DNA from: Flaccisagitta enflata
Lineage: Eukaryota > Chaetognatha > Sagittoidea > Aphragmophora
Length of the DNA: 64,000 nucleotides
Assembly (NCBI GenBank): GCA_965153355.1
Contig: OZ231127.1
Coordinates: forward strand, 64,604,001 to 64,668,000
Reading direction: 5' to 3'
This document shows positions 45,357 to 63,484 of this stretch, one piece after another (within the stretch, counting starts at the first letter, position 1; each line of letters begins with the position of its first letter). The translations under genes and the position numbers were made by a program. The notes beneath the pieces are model-generated. The model was not told the origin of the DNA, did not search any database, and worked only from the letters and a program-made list of their open reading frames with translations.

Positions 45357-46585
45357 TCTTGAATTTGGGTACCAAGTAGTAGGGCTTCTATATTTGATTT
45401 TTCCTGGCACTTTTTCAACTTATTCTCTGCTTGAATCATCCAGTTTTCTCATTATTTTGCACCTATCCAGAGCAGCCACGATTGTGATTGTGGGCAGATA
45501 AGAATTAGCTACTTGACGCCCAAAGCTAAGATTTGGCACAAGTTAACACTTCCAAACGCTTTTTTCAGACATTGAATATGTAATTATGTATATTAGTTCT
45601 TGAGTCATGCCGTCATGTTTTGTCTCATTTGCGGAAAGCCATGCACTCATGCTGTAGGTATTTCTATGAAAGACGAGCACATGCAATGCAATATCAAACC
45701 CCCGACTGATTTTGATCACTCGGTCAAAAATATTGTTATCCCTAACAGGAAATTTCTTATTGCTAAGAAAGGGTCATAAATGGTGGACGAGTAAATTCAA
45801 AAATGCATTGAGTAGTCCAAAATTTTTAGCCTTATTATCTTTTCAACGTATTGATTATTATGACAAATTCTCTATCTGCGCAGCAATGTCGGAAAATTCC
45901 TCGAACTTGGTCACCCATGATAAGGAGTTTGTACTGTATCCCACTTGATGTAAGAGAAGTGTTACCTCAACTATCGATCATTTTGTCTCGTCGCCGTAGC
46001 CGTCGTGAGAAGGCCGAAGGGTTAGAATATGTCAATTGATTCATTTAGTAAAAATAGTAAGTGTTAATTTTGTTAATGTTAATCAAACCTTTCCAATGAC
46101 GGTTTGTTCATCCACTCAATGTGACAACAGAAAGAGAGAGAGAGAGAGAATAGCCCAAAGCTGAGAGATTGAGTTTGATTAACTCGGCTTTAATTTGTAA
46201 TTTGCTCAGCGGGTTAAAAGGAGTCGCGGTCTCAAAAAAGAGTCACAGAAACAAGAGGGAAATTCAATTACGGCATTTTCGGGCATGGAGTACTAATAAT
46301 ATACTGGCGAAGCTGAGAAGCGACTCCTCGCAGTTTTTATATCGTTTCTCTCCACTTCAACGATAGAAGACATGAAAACCGGTATTTATCCCGGTTCATT
46401 TCCAATTCAAGCTCTCTCTCATTTTCAGTCTCTATTTAGCTCTATCGCAATCTCCGTCTCTCTATATCTAAAAGTTCCATTATCTGATTCTCTCTCTGCT
46501 TCTGTCTGCCTAGATCTACCTGTCTGTCTGTCTGTCTGTCTGTCTTTTCTTTTTGGTCTACCCACCTATCTGTCTATCTGTCTAT
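45357..46585. other. Unassigned stretch
   Basis: Several short plus-strand frames (45712-45948, 46169-46366) without recognisable content; TCTG run at 46515-46545. Confidence 0.35.
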
Positions 46586-47196
46586 GTCGAGGTGCAAACG
46601 AAGGACAAATTAGAGGAGTCAAAACATTTTTTTCAATATTTTAAATTTTACAAATCTAGACTTTTTTCATAAAAAAATATCATTGTTATGTTACATTGTT
46701 TTTAGTTTTGCATAGAAAATCATTTGTAGATAAAAAAAAAGAGCGCTGAGCAAGTAAAGAGGGGAGAAAAAAGAAGGAAATCTTTAGAAAATTTAATTTT
46801 GCAACTTGACTTGTCTTGGGGAAAATTCTAAGACTCTCTCTAAATGAAAAATTTTGCATTTTCAAAAACATGGCCTCATTCTAAGAACATATAAGATGAT
46901 GGCCATGTTCTTAGAAATGCAAAATTGTTCAATTTGTTCAAGTCTTAGAATTTTCCCTTCACAGGTTTTGAATTTTTGCTCTACTATTTTTAAAGGAATC
47001 TATTATTTCCAGTAATTCTTGCTTGTCTTCGTCAATAGAACAAAGCAACGCCTTCATCAAACTAGGGTTTCTTTTACTAATAGAATAATATAAAACTACA
47101 AAATTACAAATTTTAATTAAAAAATCATAAGATAGTTATGAATATAGTTATGAAAAGAGACTGAAACCGAAATTTGATCTTTATTTGCACCTCGAC
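46586..47196. mobile_element. MITE with GTCGAGGTGCAAA ends inserted in a TCTA/TCTG repeat
   Basis: Inverted ends GTCGAGGTGCAAA/TTTGCACCTCGAC, CTAT on both sides (46582-46585, 47197-47200; ambiguous because the target is a TCTA repeat), and an internal palindrome near 46890. Confidence 0.7.
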
Positions 47197-47281
47197 CTAT
47201 CTGTCTGTCTGTCTGTCTGTCTGATTGCCTATTTGTTGATCTGTTTGTTGGTCTGTCTGAGGCGCTCTCTCTTTCTTTCTT

Positions 47282-47391
<110 letters not shown>

Positions 47392-47777
47392 ATCATTCAA
47401 CAACTTTTAAATGAGTCTAGAGCAAAAGTTTTGCTGTTGTTGAAATGTTGTCTCCCAGTGTTATCTCTTTCGAGTTTTCGTGTCCCATCAATTGACAATT
47501 CCTCAGCCGCGCCTTTTTTCTCAAACTGCATTCTCAACGATGAAAGTTTCAGAAACGGGCAGATCCTAGGTGCGACTACTCTTCCATTTATGTGCAATGT
47601 TTAGGCTTATCATATGTCAGTCTGTAATTCAGCTCAGTCATTCATTCGCCCTTTGATTCATTCATTCGTACATTCATTTACTTGATTATTCATTTATACA
47701 TTCATTCTTCCATTGGTTCTTCTATGCAATCATTCCTTAGTTGTTCTATCGATTGGTTCAATCACTCTTTAATTTCT

Positions 47778-48022
47778 TTTTAGTTGCGGACACGCAACTC
47801 TATAAGAGGCTTTGTCCGTCCGTCGGTCCGTCGGTCCGTCGGTCCGTCGGTCCGTCGGTCCGTCGGTCCGTCGGTCCGTCTGTGGACACGAGTCGAAAAG
47901 TGAGGAAACGAGTGTTTTAGATGCTTTTTGTGCATGTGAGTGGGGGACTTGAGGTATGGATTGGTGTTGGTTGCCCCTGCCCACCCGTCCGCAACGATAT
48001 TGTGACCCCGCGTCACTTGTTT
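47778..48022 (-). mobile_element. HINE-like element, GATCACAATATCG subfamily
   Basis: TTTTTAGTTGCGGACACGCAACT, a long GTCCGTCGGTCC tract, CACCCGTCCGCAACGATATTGTGACC and CACTTGTTTT. Confidence 0.82.
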
Positions 48023-48774
48023 TTTCATGAATTCATCGTCCAATGACTCTTTCATCCATTCACAACATGACTCTTTCTTTCCTCTTCCTTTCAACAACTT
48101 CCTTAATCTCTCATTTATTCATTCAACTCATTCATTCATTCATTCATTCATTTTTTCATCGATTCTTTCATTCGCTCATTCATTGATTCCTTCATGTGTA
48201 CTAAACGTTCCTTACGTTGTTTGCCGACGGAAAATAAGTTTGCAGTTGGCTGATTATAAACGGATTTTCGTTCCATCATGATTCATGCAAAACATGCCTT
48301 CCCAATCCGCAATTCTGTCATTTCCACAAATATTTTCTCTGCTCTGTCTCTTTGCCTAAATAATTCAAAGCGCAAAATGTTTATCGAAATCGTCGATCAG
48401 CAAAGTGGAATTTCTATTCCCAATTCTTCATCCTCTACTTTTTTTACTCTTGGCGACAAAAGGGGAGCCGATCGAGATTTTTTTTTCTTTTTTTTTTTTG
48501 CAGTTCAGATTCCATCAATGCGAGAAAAAAAAATATATTTCATCGATGACATGACTGAACTAAGACACTTCCGGATCTCATAAAACGGACGATATTTCAT
48601 CAAATTCCAATCAGCATGTAATTGAATGAAATGGGGTCGAAATGCGCTCCCGTTGGCTCGTCTAACGATTGCGTCACCGTCACCGATGTTCGCAGGCGTG
48701 TTTAAGCGCATGTGGAAAACATTGAACGATCTTCGATTGCGTAACGCCGCACTACGCGCCAACATTTCTCCAGG
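48023..48774. other. Region upstream of the membrane-protein gene
   Basis: TTCA repeats at 48110-48160, then a CpG-rich stretch 48640-48770 that could contain the promoter and 5'UTR. No specific site recognised. Confidence 0.4.
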
Positions 48775-53193
<4,419 letters not shown>

Positions 53194-53284
53194 AAAGCTT
53201 GGTACTGGCTGATTTTATATTTAACGAAAAAACTATGTTTACAATAACGACGTCATGAAGATTAACAACGAAAACAGCGTCAAA

Positions 53285-53286
53285 AT

Positions 53287-53381
<95 letters not shown>

Positions 53382-53465
53382 ACAACAACAACAACAACAA
53401 CAACAAACAACAAACAACAAAACAACAAAAACAACAAAAACAACAAAACAACAAAACCAAAACAA

Positions 53466-53549
<84 letters not shown>

Positions 53550-53622
53550 AAACAACAAAAACAACAAAAACAACAATAACAACAACAACCAAAACAACAA
53601 CAACAAAAAAACAACAATAATG

Positions 53623-53704
<82 letters not shown>

Positions 53705-53707
53705 GCC

Positions 53708-53788
<81 letters not shown>

Positions 53789-53790
53789 AT
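53285..53790. repeat. (AAC)n and (ATC)n tracts downstream of the membrane-protein stop
   Basis: AAC repeats in three blocks to about 53702, then ATC to 53790. Poly-Thr, poly-Cys, poly-Val and poly-Met frames here are artefacts. Confidence 0.95.
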
Positions 53791-53880
53791 CATTAACCAA
53801 AACCGGAACGAGGAAGGCGATCTCAGTTATTAAGGCCCCGGCGAGAATGAGTCACCATTTTATAACGGCACGCAAATTTA

Positions 53881-53886
53881 AATAAA
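53881..53886 (+). terminator. Possible polyadenylation signal of the membrane-protein gene
   Basis: AATAAA at 53881 is the clear hexamer downstream of the TGA at 53193. If used, the 3'UTR would carry about 500 bp of (AAC)n and (ATC)n repeats. Confidence 0.3.
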
Positions 53887-53989
53887 AGCTTTTATCCTCC
53901 TCTTCCTCCTCTTCCTCCTTTAACGCCCCTTGACTAGAGTCACCCCTTGACTTTTCTGTCTCTTCCCAACACCCCTCTCTTCGTCACGG

Positions 53990-54182
53990 AACAAGGCCGG
54001 ACACTCGTCACGATCCAATGAAGACTAGACTTTATTTTTAGTCGCGTGCACGCGACTCTATAACCCACTCTGTCCGTCTGTCCGTCGGTCCGTCTGTCGG
54101 TCACACTTAGCGGTCACGCTTAGCTTTTTTCGCCGCTCCTGCCCACCCGCACGCGACTTCGGCTCGTGTATACGGCCTTGTT
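53990..54182 (-). mobile_element. HINE-like element, with a 5' stub in the other orientation
   Basis: A full reverse copy at 54035-54182 (TTTTTAGTCGCGTGCACGCGACT to GTATACGGCCTTGTT) is preceded by a lone plus-strand AACAAGGCCGGACACTCG at 53990-54007. Confidence 0.8.
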
Positions 54183-54665
54183 ACATATTGATTACTGATG
54201 AGATAATAAATTAAGAGCTGGGACAACCCTGGCCCTAGTAGTCGCGGACTGTCGGGAAGGGGCGGAAAACACCAAAAATGAATTCTTCAAAGTTGTGGTA
54301 AAATTGTCCACCTCATATATATCACACGTATGCTAACAATAAGCTAATTCTGCTAATTGCTTTTTATTCATCAGAACGACCAACCATTATTGTTATTGAT
54401 TAGATGGTTTGCCCTCAGTTTCGGTAGTCAATTGTAGTATAATGGGCTCAATTTTCACTTCAAAGAGGACGTCAGAATAAGTCGCTAAGTAAAATAGATT
54501 GGGATTGACTTTTTGGTCTCTGTGCCTGGTTTCCACTTATCGAAACAATCGGGGAGCTATTTGATTGTTTGATTTGTTTGCTTTGGTTCTGTTATCCTAG
54601 TTCCAATGTTGATCCAAATCATTAATGCCCTTTAGGGGTTTTTCAAGGGATTTTCAATTTAGGGA
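54183..54665. other. Unique stretch, nothing recognised
   Basis: No gene or repeat seen. Confidence 0.35.
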
Positions 54666-54754
54666 ATGTCATGGAGGAATTGTTTGACGAAAAAATCTAC
54701 CGGCGCAATTTCAAAGGAGAAAAGAAGGAGAGAGAACATGGAGAGAAGCGCATG

Positions 54755-55490
<736 letters not shown>

Positions 55491-56264
55491 AGAGAATGAG
55501 AGCGCATATCGATTTCACTGGCTCCAATTCGTTAGCATAGCCATTTCATGACTGCATTTTGGCACATGCATCATCCTCCATCTCTTCCGTTTTACAATTT
55601 CGTCAACCCGACTTTCTAGATGGCTATCTGGTATTTTGCGCTTTTTTTTCTTCCTCGTTTTGATATTATGGCATGCACGGAGTTTATGGGTCAGTGGGTC
55701 TTGAGATATATGGGTCATGCGGATTATTTTGTGTGAGAATCCGTCAATCAAACAACGAAGGACTTCTTACTCTGAATATCTCACCGAATATCACAGAATA
55801 ACTTTACCATGAGGTCGAATTATTGAGACCATCCTTGTACTATTTTAACAAAACTCTTAGTCCAGGCAAACCTCAATGCCACACACAGCCCTGTTAGTGT
55901 CGGGGTGGAAGGGGGTTTAGTGGTACTGAATATTATTACAGTGAGCTTGGAGCATTTGATTTTTAGGCCTTGTGCATAAAGATTATTTTTCTCTTCCACA
56001 ATCATCGTCAAGCAAAAGTTCTTTAAAGAAAAAAGGGAGGAAGTGGGAGAAAGTTTTGATGGTCTTGCGACTCCTATACCACAGAAAAGTCAGAATTATT
56101 CTCTTCTAAAAAAAGTCATTCATTAGAAAATAAGTATCCGGAATCCTATCAATTACATCGTTTATGAATTGCGCGACTCGAATGATCGAAAATCCGCGAT
56201 GATTTGTTAGAACCGGTTTTTCCATAATACCCGAATCACGCTTGCAATTTGAAAACATCCTGAT
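55491..56264. other. Unique stretch, nothing recognised
   Basis: No gene seen. Confidence 0.35.
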
Positions 56265-56831
<567 letters not shown>

Positions 56832-56833
56832 TA

Positions 56834-57641
56834 CACTTTTTTTTTTATAAGCACGCTCCTTTTTTGGCTGAGGCTGAGTGTGCTTAGCGAAATCTCATTT
56901 TCGAGGCTGAAATGTGCTTAAATGCGTGCTTATTATTTATCAGTAAGTAATTATCTTATTTAAGTATAGAAAACAGTAATGCATAGAGTATTGTATAGTA
57001 TAGAGTAAAGTATAGAATACAGTAATGAATGTATTTTGTATAAGAAAATATACAGTACATATCTTTCATTGATGTTGTGCTACTTTCATAGAAACCATGG
57101 GATGAGATTAAATTCATGTTTTTTTTATAAATATTTTAAAGTTTAAATTAGTTAAGATTAGTTAAAATTAGTTAAAATTAGTTAAAATTAGTTAAAATTA
57201 GTTAAAATTAGTTAAAATTTAAATTTAGATTAAATTTTAAAATTTAAAATTTTAAAGTTTTTTTGTTATTTAGTATCGTGTCATATTTTTCTTTTGAGGT
57301 GGCCCTTCTTACAGCAATACATTCATATTAACAATAGTATCTAAGCAATAATATTCTTAAATGTTATTAGAAATTTAATTATTTCTATCAGTTTCCAAAT
57401 CCTGAATATGATAATAGACTGATATTATAGATGATTTCAAATTCTATTAAAATTTCCATCGGTTTTAGTGAAATTCCAACCAAAAATGTAAAAAAATTAG
57501 CATGTTTTTGAATAATCAAAAAAAATTTTTTTTCGAATTTAAAATCTCAGCCTGGAGCGTGCTTAACAACATGCTTAAATTTTCCTTATATCTAAGGCTG
57601 GGCGTGCTTATAAACGAGGTGCTTATAAAAAAAAATAAGTG
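56834..57641. mobile_element. AT-rich TA-flanked MITE, GCAC variant
   Basis: Ends CACTTTTTTTTTTATAAGCAC and GTGCTTATAAAAAAAAATAAGTG with TA on both sides; contains (TTAAAATTAG)n at 57150-57225. Same family as 80-579 but with GCAC where that has GAAC. Confidence 0.8.
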
Positions 57642-58137
57642 TAAGTCAAATGCAGGAAGACTTGTTTGTGACTCATCATACTACCGTTCTGGCGTTCGCG
57701 TTTTCTCAATCTCGCCTTAATTTGTATGATGAAATTGATGAGTTAGCTTTTAATATCCCCTCTCGGGCCTTTTTAAAGTCGAGACCTTTTCCGTTTATTA
57801 ATCGAATCAATTCTATCCCCAAAGAAAAATAACCTCTGTATGTAAACTCTTTATTTTTCACACCCTGGAAGAAAAATTTCCTTTTCATTTGGAACGACGG
57901 TCGACCCTGAAATGTAATTCTCGTTGCACAATTACTTTTACGCAAACACGAAAAGAAACCGAAATTTGCCATTTTAATTCGATTTGAACAATTGGGAGTG
58001 TTTACTGGAGAAGAAAGTCGGAAGGAAGCCAACTTTCTTTCCTTTTTAAGATTTCATTTGGTGAATATCAGTGATACGCAGAATCAAGTTTATATCTTTT
58101 AAAGGATTTTTTTTAAAAGTAAAAAAAAACAAAAAAA
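57642..58137. other. Unique stretch, nothing recognised
   Basis: Overlapping frames on both strands (57650-57832 plus, 58032-57706 minus) without recognisable domains. Confidence 0.3.
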
Positions 58138-58398
58138 AACAAGGCCAACACCTTACAGTCGCGTGCGGTTGTTAAGACCATTAGACCAAAAAACAAAAAG
58201 ACTAAAAGTTAAAAAGAATAAGAGATTAAATGTAAATTGACTTAGATTAACTTTAAAAAACTTGAAATGGCTTAAAATGACTTAAAATGGCGTAAAACAA
58301 CAAAAAAAAGCTAAGCGTTTCCGACCGACCGCCCAACAGACAGACAGATAGACAGACCGACAGAGTGGGTTGTAGAGTCGCGTGCACGCGACTAAAAA
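58138..58398 (+). mobile_element. HINE-like element with GACTTAAAATG-type repeats
   Basis: AACAAGGCCAACACCTTACAGTCGCGTGC start, degenerate 10-bp GACTTAAAAT repeats, GACAGACAGATAGACAG tract and GTCGCGTGCACGCGACTAAAAA. Confidence 0.8.
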
Positions 58399-58511
58399 AA
58401 AACAGTCTATTTTTTGATAAGACGTTTCTGCAGAATTGAAAATTAAAGTAATTGAATTAACTTTTTATCATTGAGTAAAAAAATGAAAATTATCAAAATT
58501 AATTATATTCA

Positions 58512-58985
58512 AACAAGGTCATTAGACCTAAGTCGCGTGCGCCGGCACTTTCAAGAAAAGTCAGGCAGACAGACAGACAACCCTTTTTTTCTCAAAAAGA
58601 CCTTTGAAAAAGCTGTCCACGACTTCAAGTATCTTCTCCACTATTCAAAGACATGAAAAATGCGATAAAAAGCCTTAAAAAGAACTTTGTTACCGACCGA
58701 CCGACCGACCGTCGACCGACCCGACCACCGAAAAAAATCTGCAAATTCTAGCTTATTGATTCCCCTAGGCAGAAAGACCTAGAAAAAGTCGCCAAGACTT
58801 AATAATGACGAGACTGACTAATGACTGAGAATGACTTAGAATGAATTAGAATGACTTAATATACTCTAAAATGACTTAAAATGGCTTAAAGAAATAAAAT
58901 TGATAAAAGAAGTCTAAGTGTGATGGATCGACAGAGCGACGGACGGAAGGACCGACGGACGGACAAAGCGGGCACGCGACTTCAA
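58512..58985 (+). mobile_element. HINE-like element(s), long degenerate copy
   Basis: AACAAGGTCATTAGACCTAAGTCGCGTGC start, GACCGACCGACCGACC tract at 58693, GACTTAGAATG repeats 58800-58890, a second GACGGACGGAC tract and GGCACGCGACTT end; possibly two overlapping copies. Confidence 0.6.
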
Positions 58986-60104
58986 ATGGATATGCATCAA
59001 CCATCAACCACTTATAAAAATCTATCTGATTTTTTAAGATTTTCTATCATTACCTTAAGAATGGTATTTCTTTTATTCTTGTAATTGACCGCCTGATAAT
59101 GAAATCAACCATTTTCTTCTGAGAGTATGAACTTTCACGACGGAGAACCTTCTCTTGAGATTAATTGATTTACGCGGGATCACTTTCGATGTTTCTTCTC
59201 TTTAGAGCAAAAAGGTCGCGAGCAAAGTGACGTCGTGTGTATTAGTACAAGCAAAATTGGAGGTTGACTGATGTCATTACAGAGGTTGAAATTTTTCATC
59301 TATTAAAAATAGATTGTCAAACACGTGCTTTTCGCGCCTAAAATTATAGATTTACTTGCATTGTATGAGTCATTGTAGAGTGTAGAAATGCATTGCCACA
59401 TTGCATTGCCGAGTTATCACATTTTTCCGTGATGGAATGGGCAACTTGGTTTAGGGGCAAGCGTGAAAATTTTAAAAAACTCAATTGAAATGTTGCGTAT
59501 AAAATATCACGATTTTTCTTCAATCGACTTACTGTTTTTTTCCCGGTCCGATCGCGGGAAAAAAAGATTTTAATGATTCTAATCCTCGCCTCAATTTAAT
59601 ATCTCATTGAAATTGATATCATCTTCCCAAACACTTTCTTATCGCCGCGGGATGGGAAAACTGAAAATTGAAGTGAAATCTGTTTTTTTTTTTAAGTTTC
59701 TTTCTTTGCTGGTTTATTGGTAATTCTTTACATCTCATCGCTCTTTTTTTTTTCTCTTTCTTTTTTAAAGTTTACATGATCTATTCTTTCACAGTGCAAT
59801 GTGATCTGATCAAAAAGTAATGTGTAAAAGAGAAACAATGACGAAGCAACTCTGCCAACTCGAAACTTGTGGGAAAAAATAAATTTTTTAATGAATAGGA
59901 CTGGAGGAAGAAAAGAAAACTTTTTTCCCATTCATCTTGATTTTCATCTTCGTCTCCTCGTCTTCGCTCTCTCTCTCTTCCGTCTCTGCAGTCAGCGGAC
60001 AAAACATAATAGGTATATACATCATACCGCTGGTTTTGATCCAACATGCTGATAGTAAACAAAATATTGTATGCATCAATCAGTGGTTTAGATAACACCC
60101 GGCC
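58986..60104. other. Unique stretch, nothing recognised
   Basis: No exon supported on either strand. Confidence 0.35.
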
Positions 60105-60300
60105 GTAATGTTACAAAATTGTAGCATTACAGCGGGCTGTAATTCTAACAACGCATTATTGAATACAACATTTTATTTGTTACAGCCGGCTGTTACTTGA
60201 GCAACTGATTGTGGCATACAATATTTTGTTTTTGAATATTATGTTAGATCGAAGCCAGTGGTATGATATATTTATACCTATAGCGTTTTGTCCACTGACT
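60105..60300 (+). repeat. Two diverged ~70-bp units with TTACAGCCGGCTGT palindrome
   Basis: Units beginning ATTACAGCGGGCTGTAA (60125) and TTACAGCCGGCTGTTA (60180) and continuing CAAC..TTG..ATACAA.ATTTT. A third relative is at 37405-37545. The array ends about 80 bp before the gene start at 60379. Confidence 0.55.
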
Positions 60301-60336
60301 GTTTGGACTTGTTTCGTTTCATAAAAGAATTTGAAT

Positions 60337-60344
60337 TATAAAAG
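60337..60344 (+). promoter_or_regulatory. Possible TATA box of the secreted-protein gene
   Basis: TATAAAAG lies 35 bp upstream of the ATG at 60379; a second CATAAAAG lies at about 60320. Spacing from either would give a very short 5'UTR, so this is only a candidate. Confidence 0.28.
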
Positions 60345-60378
60345 AGTTCTGAGAGAAGAAATCTCTAAATTATGCAAG

Positions 60379-60623
60379 ATGGAATCTCACTTAGTCTCCT
60401 CAAAAAACTTCACAAGATTTCTTACAATTGTTATCTTCATTTTACTAACGGAATCTCACTCGAGTATCAGCACCAATGAGACGCTGCACGCTAATGAGAC
60501 GCAGCGTGTCAGTCACACGCTGTTAGACGCTAATCGACCTACTCCCATTTTACTGCGCTATAAAGAGCGACTCGACGGTCATATTTTCTACCGAAGGGGC
60601 AATCTCAGTGGATACGCATTTCA
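60379..60623 (+). CDS. Secreted protein gene, exon 1 (signal peptide)
   Basis: ATG 60379; donor ATTTCA|GTGAGT leaves two bases of codon 82. It encodes the signal peptide and four of the N-glycosylation sites or their first residues. Confidence 0.75.
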
Positions 60624-61767
60624 GTGAGTTCACCCATGCTTACGTTTATAAATGCATCCTATTACCAATTTTCGAGTAACAGGATACAAGGCTATCTTGT
60701 GCGTGTTTGAGGTATTCAGATGGTTCCTGTAGGCGAAAAGGTGGATCTATTGTCGTTGTTGTTGTTGTTGTTGTTATTGTTGTTGCGGTTGTGGTTGTGG
60801 TTGCTGTTGTTGTCATTGTTGTTGTTGTTGCTGATGTTGTTGTTTATTTATTATTGTTATTTATTGTATTTGTTGTTATTGTTGTTGTTATTGTTGCTGT
60901 TGCTGTTGTTGTTATTGTTATTGTTATTATTGTTGTTGTTGTTGTTTATTTTGTTGTTTTTGGGCAGCGGCTCCCAAGGGGACAAAGTCCTATGAACACA
61001 GAGGGGGACTTTCGTTCGTCCGTCCTTTCGTTCCTATAAATCTGTGCGTCCCAAGCCTCTCAGGCGCAAATCTGCCTTCTCAGGCCTAAAATCCGCCCTC
61101 TCAGGCCTGAAATCACCCTCTCAGGCCTTGAATCCTGCTGCCCTGGGCCCTGGTGCCCTTTCAGGCCCTGTTACCTGTCCTCTTGGTCCACAAATACGCC
61201 CTCTCAGGCCTGAAATCTGCCCTTTCCAGATTCAAGGCTGAGAGGGCAGACCTAAGCCTGAGAGGAGCAGATTTCAGGCCTGAGAGAGACTGGGGGAACA
61301 GATGGATGGACCAGACAGACGGACAGGAGGCGGACAGAAGGAGAAGTCTATGTTCTGAGACTTCATCCTTCAGCTTCAAGGCCGCTGCCTGCCTCTCATT
61401 CCAGATTACAACCATGCAAGCAGGGGCAGCAGGTATCCTTGACACGTAATTGACCTTGGGCGACCTGTTGTGAATTGTTATTGTTCTTCATGTTATTGTT
61501 GTTGTATTGTTATTGTTATTGTTGTTGTTATTTATTTATTTATTGTTGTTTATTGTTTATTTATTGTTGTTGCAGTTATTTATATTGTTGTTGTTATTAT
61601 TATTGTTGTTATTGTTGTTGTTGTTATTTATTATTGTTATTTATTGTTGTTATTGTTGTTATTATTGCTGTTATTACTGTAAATTTTTGTATCTTATGTA
61701 AGTGATAGATTGTCTGCTTCCTTTGATCACTATCTGATCTCTCTCTCTCTCTCTTTCTCTTTCTCTT

Positions 61768-61846
<79 letters not shown>

Positions 61847-61883
61847 TATATATATATAATCTCTGTACTCTCTATATATATAT

Positions 61884-61950
<67 letters not shown>

Positions 61951-62567
61951 TACATGCACACAGAATCGTTAGCACGGAATTCATCAAAGGAAAACCACAG
62001 AACCAATCGCAATCCTACCGACCTCACCAGCTCATCGCCAGAGAAGTGGCGCCAACTGCCGATCTGCGCCTCGACTCTCCGGTTTTCGTCAGAAATGGCA
62101 CCCGCTGGTTCAGAGGCGTTGTCATTTCCAAATCAACCGAGACAAAAGCCGCTCGCAGTGCCGATGGTGAAGTGAGGGAAGACCAGAGCAATAGCAGCCG
62201 CGGCATCAAAACTCCACTTTCCACCAGCGTCAACAAAAACGTCTCATACGTAGTGCGCTACGAAAGTTGCTGCGGAGGAGGAGGAGGCGGAGAGGGAGAA
62301 GTCGGGAGAGAAAAGTCGGCGATCGTTTCTCTGGCTGATATTAGGTTAGCGCCGGGAAATCCAGATTACGAGGAGACAGTCAACTGGAAATGTGACACCT
62401 CGACGAACGCGAGCAGAGTGTTTTTCACGAAAAGAGACCCCAAGGAAGGAGAGGAAAAGCAAGGGGATGTAGGAGAAGGAAATGTGGACGGGGGAAGTCA
62501 ATGCGCCCCGTGTCTGGGTTTAGGACGTGTTCTGAAATTGCAGTTTGTAGTTTCCGAAATGGTTTAA
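60379..62567 (+). CDS. Predicted secreted glycoprotein with one Tudor/SH3-like module (2 exons)
   Basis: Exon 1 (60379-60623) and exon 2 (61964-62567) join in phase 2 through codon 82 into 282 residues. Residues 11-28 (FTRFLTIVIFILLTESHS) are a typical signal peptide. Eight N-glycosylation sequons follow (N33, 39, 75, 95, 126, 158, 174, 230). Residues about 116-211 fit a Tudor/SH3-like barrel with a long loop: SPVFVRNGTRWFRGVV, then SYVVRYE, a Gly run, and AIVSLADIRLAPG. There is no transmembrane helix or tail. Residues 67-100 align by eye with 69-100 of the membrane protein at 48775-53193 (G-x-x-F, L-x-x-Y-x-aromatic-polar-I, then Gln/Ser-rich), so the two are probably diverged paralogues. 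A CxxC (262-265) lies near the C-terminus. Function unknown. The first ATG in frame was chosen; no in-frame Met precedes it. Confidence 0.78.
60751..60960. repeat. (GTT)n-rich tract in the intron of the secreted-protein gene
   Basis: GTT with ATT and GCT interruptions; a similar tract lies at 61475-61680. Confidence 0.92.
60961..61440 (+). mobile_element. GC-flanked minisatellite element, copy 3 (intronic)
   Basis: GGGCAGCGGCTCCCAAGGGG at the left, TCAGGCCTGAAATCTGCCCT-type ~21-bp repeats (61060-61290), and GGCCGCTGCCTGCCTCTCAT at the right. Confidence 0.55.
61475..61680. repeat. (GTT/ATT)n tract
   Basis: Continues the intronic GTT repeat on the other side of the element at 60961-61440. Confidence 0.9.
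61737..61950. repeat. (CT)n then (AT)n microsatellites before the exon 2 acceptor
   Basis: CT to about 61843, AT to 61948; the acceptor ATGCACACAG is 15 bp further. Confidence 0.95.
61964..62567 (+). CDS. Secreted protein gene, exon 2
   Basis: Acceptor ATGCACACAG|AATCGT directly follows (CT)n and (AT)n tracts. It supplies the last base of codon 82, then 200 codons to TAA at 62565-62567. It is GC-rich relative to its surroundings and holds the Tudor/SH3-like module. Confidence 0.8.
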
Positions 62568-63484
62568 ATCGTACACTGTACTGGTAATTCTGTTTTGATT
62601 CGATTGAAATCTATCTAATTATCTATCTAATTATCTAATTAATCTATTGTAATTATTTATGGTTTTTTCCTCCATCTATTTTTTTCTTCTTTACCCTTCT
62701 GATGTGTTACGTTATTGTATGCTCTCTCACAATCCATTTGTCCATTTGTCATGGTCACTCATGGATGAGTTGGTCGTGGGAACATGGGTTGGAGTGACTA
62801 ATAACACTAATTAGTATGGAAAGAAGGTTGGCGACGGCGTTATCAAAAGGTTATCAAAATGTGTTATCAATTTGATTACTTAGCAGTGTGTTCTCATGAT
62901 ATTTAAAGCTCTTTAAAGCATGATTAAACACTGATTTGTAAATTCCTATTACAAATCCTCATTTAGAAATTCCTACTATTCGTCCTGGTATCTTGTATGA
63001 GAAACATATTACGTTCGTCCGTTGATCTGTACATTGGTCTCTACCTTTGCCGATGGTAATTGAAATGAAAACAGTAGTAAAGAAAGGAGGATACGAGAGA
63101 AAATAAGAAAGGAGGAAACAGGAGAGAATGATAGAGAGTGAAAGATAGCAAGATAAAAAGCAGGTGTTTAAAAAGCAGGTGTTGTATAAAGTTTAGCGGC
63201 TTGTGATTTCTTTCCCCCCCTGCCTTGGTCTTTGATTTCCTTCCCCACTCAGTCGAAAAATTGTTTGAGTTTCTACCCCATAGAGTATGAATATGATATA
63301 AGTTTTGTCAGAATAGTGTATAATAGTGTCGTTGGAGTCGAATACTGTCTTTTGGAAATGTAAAAAGTGTAAAATTTTCTTAAATTTTTTTTGCTTTTCC
63401 ACCCTTTGATTTTCTTCCCTATCTCCAAACCCTTTGATTTTTTTAATGCTGAACTGAACATATGCCTCATAGAAAGAGAAAGAA
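62568..63484. other. Downstream region, nothing recognised
   Basis: No polyadenylation hexamer I would trust and no further exon seen. Confidence 0.35.
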
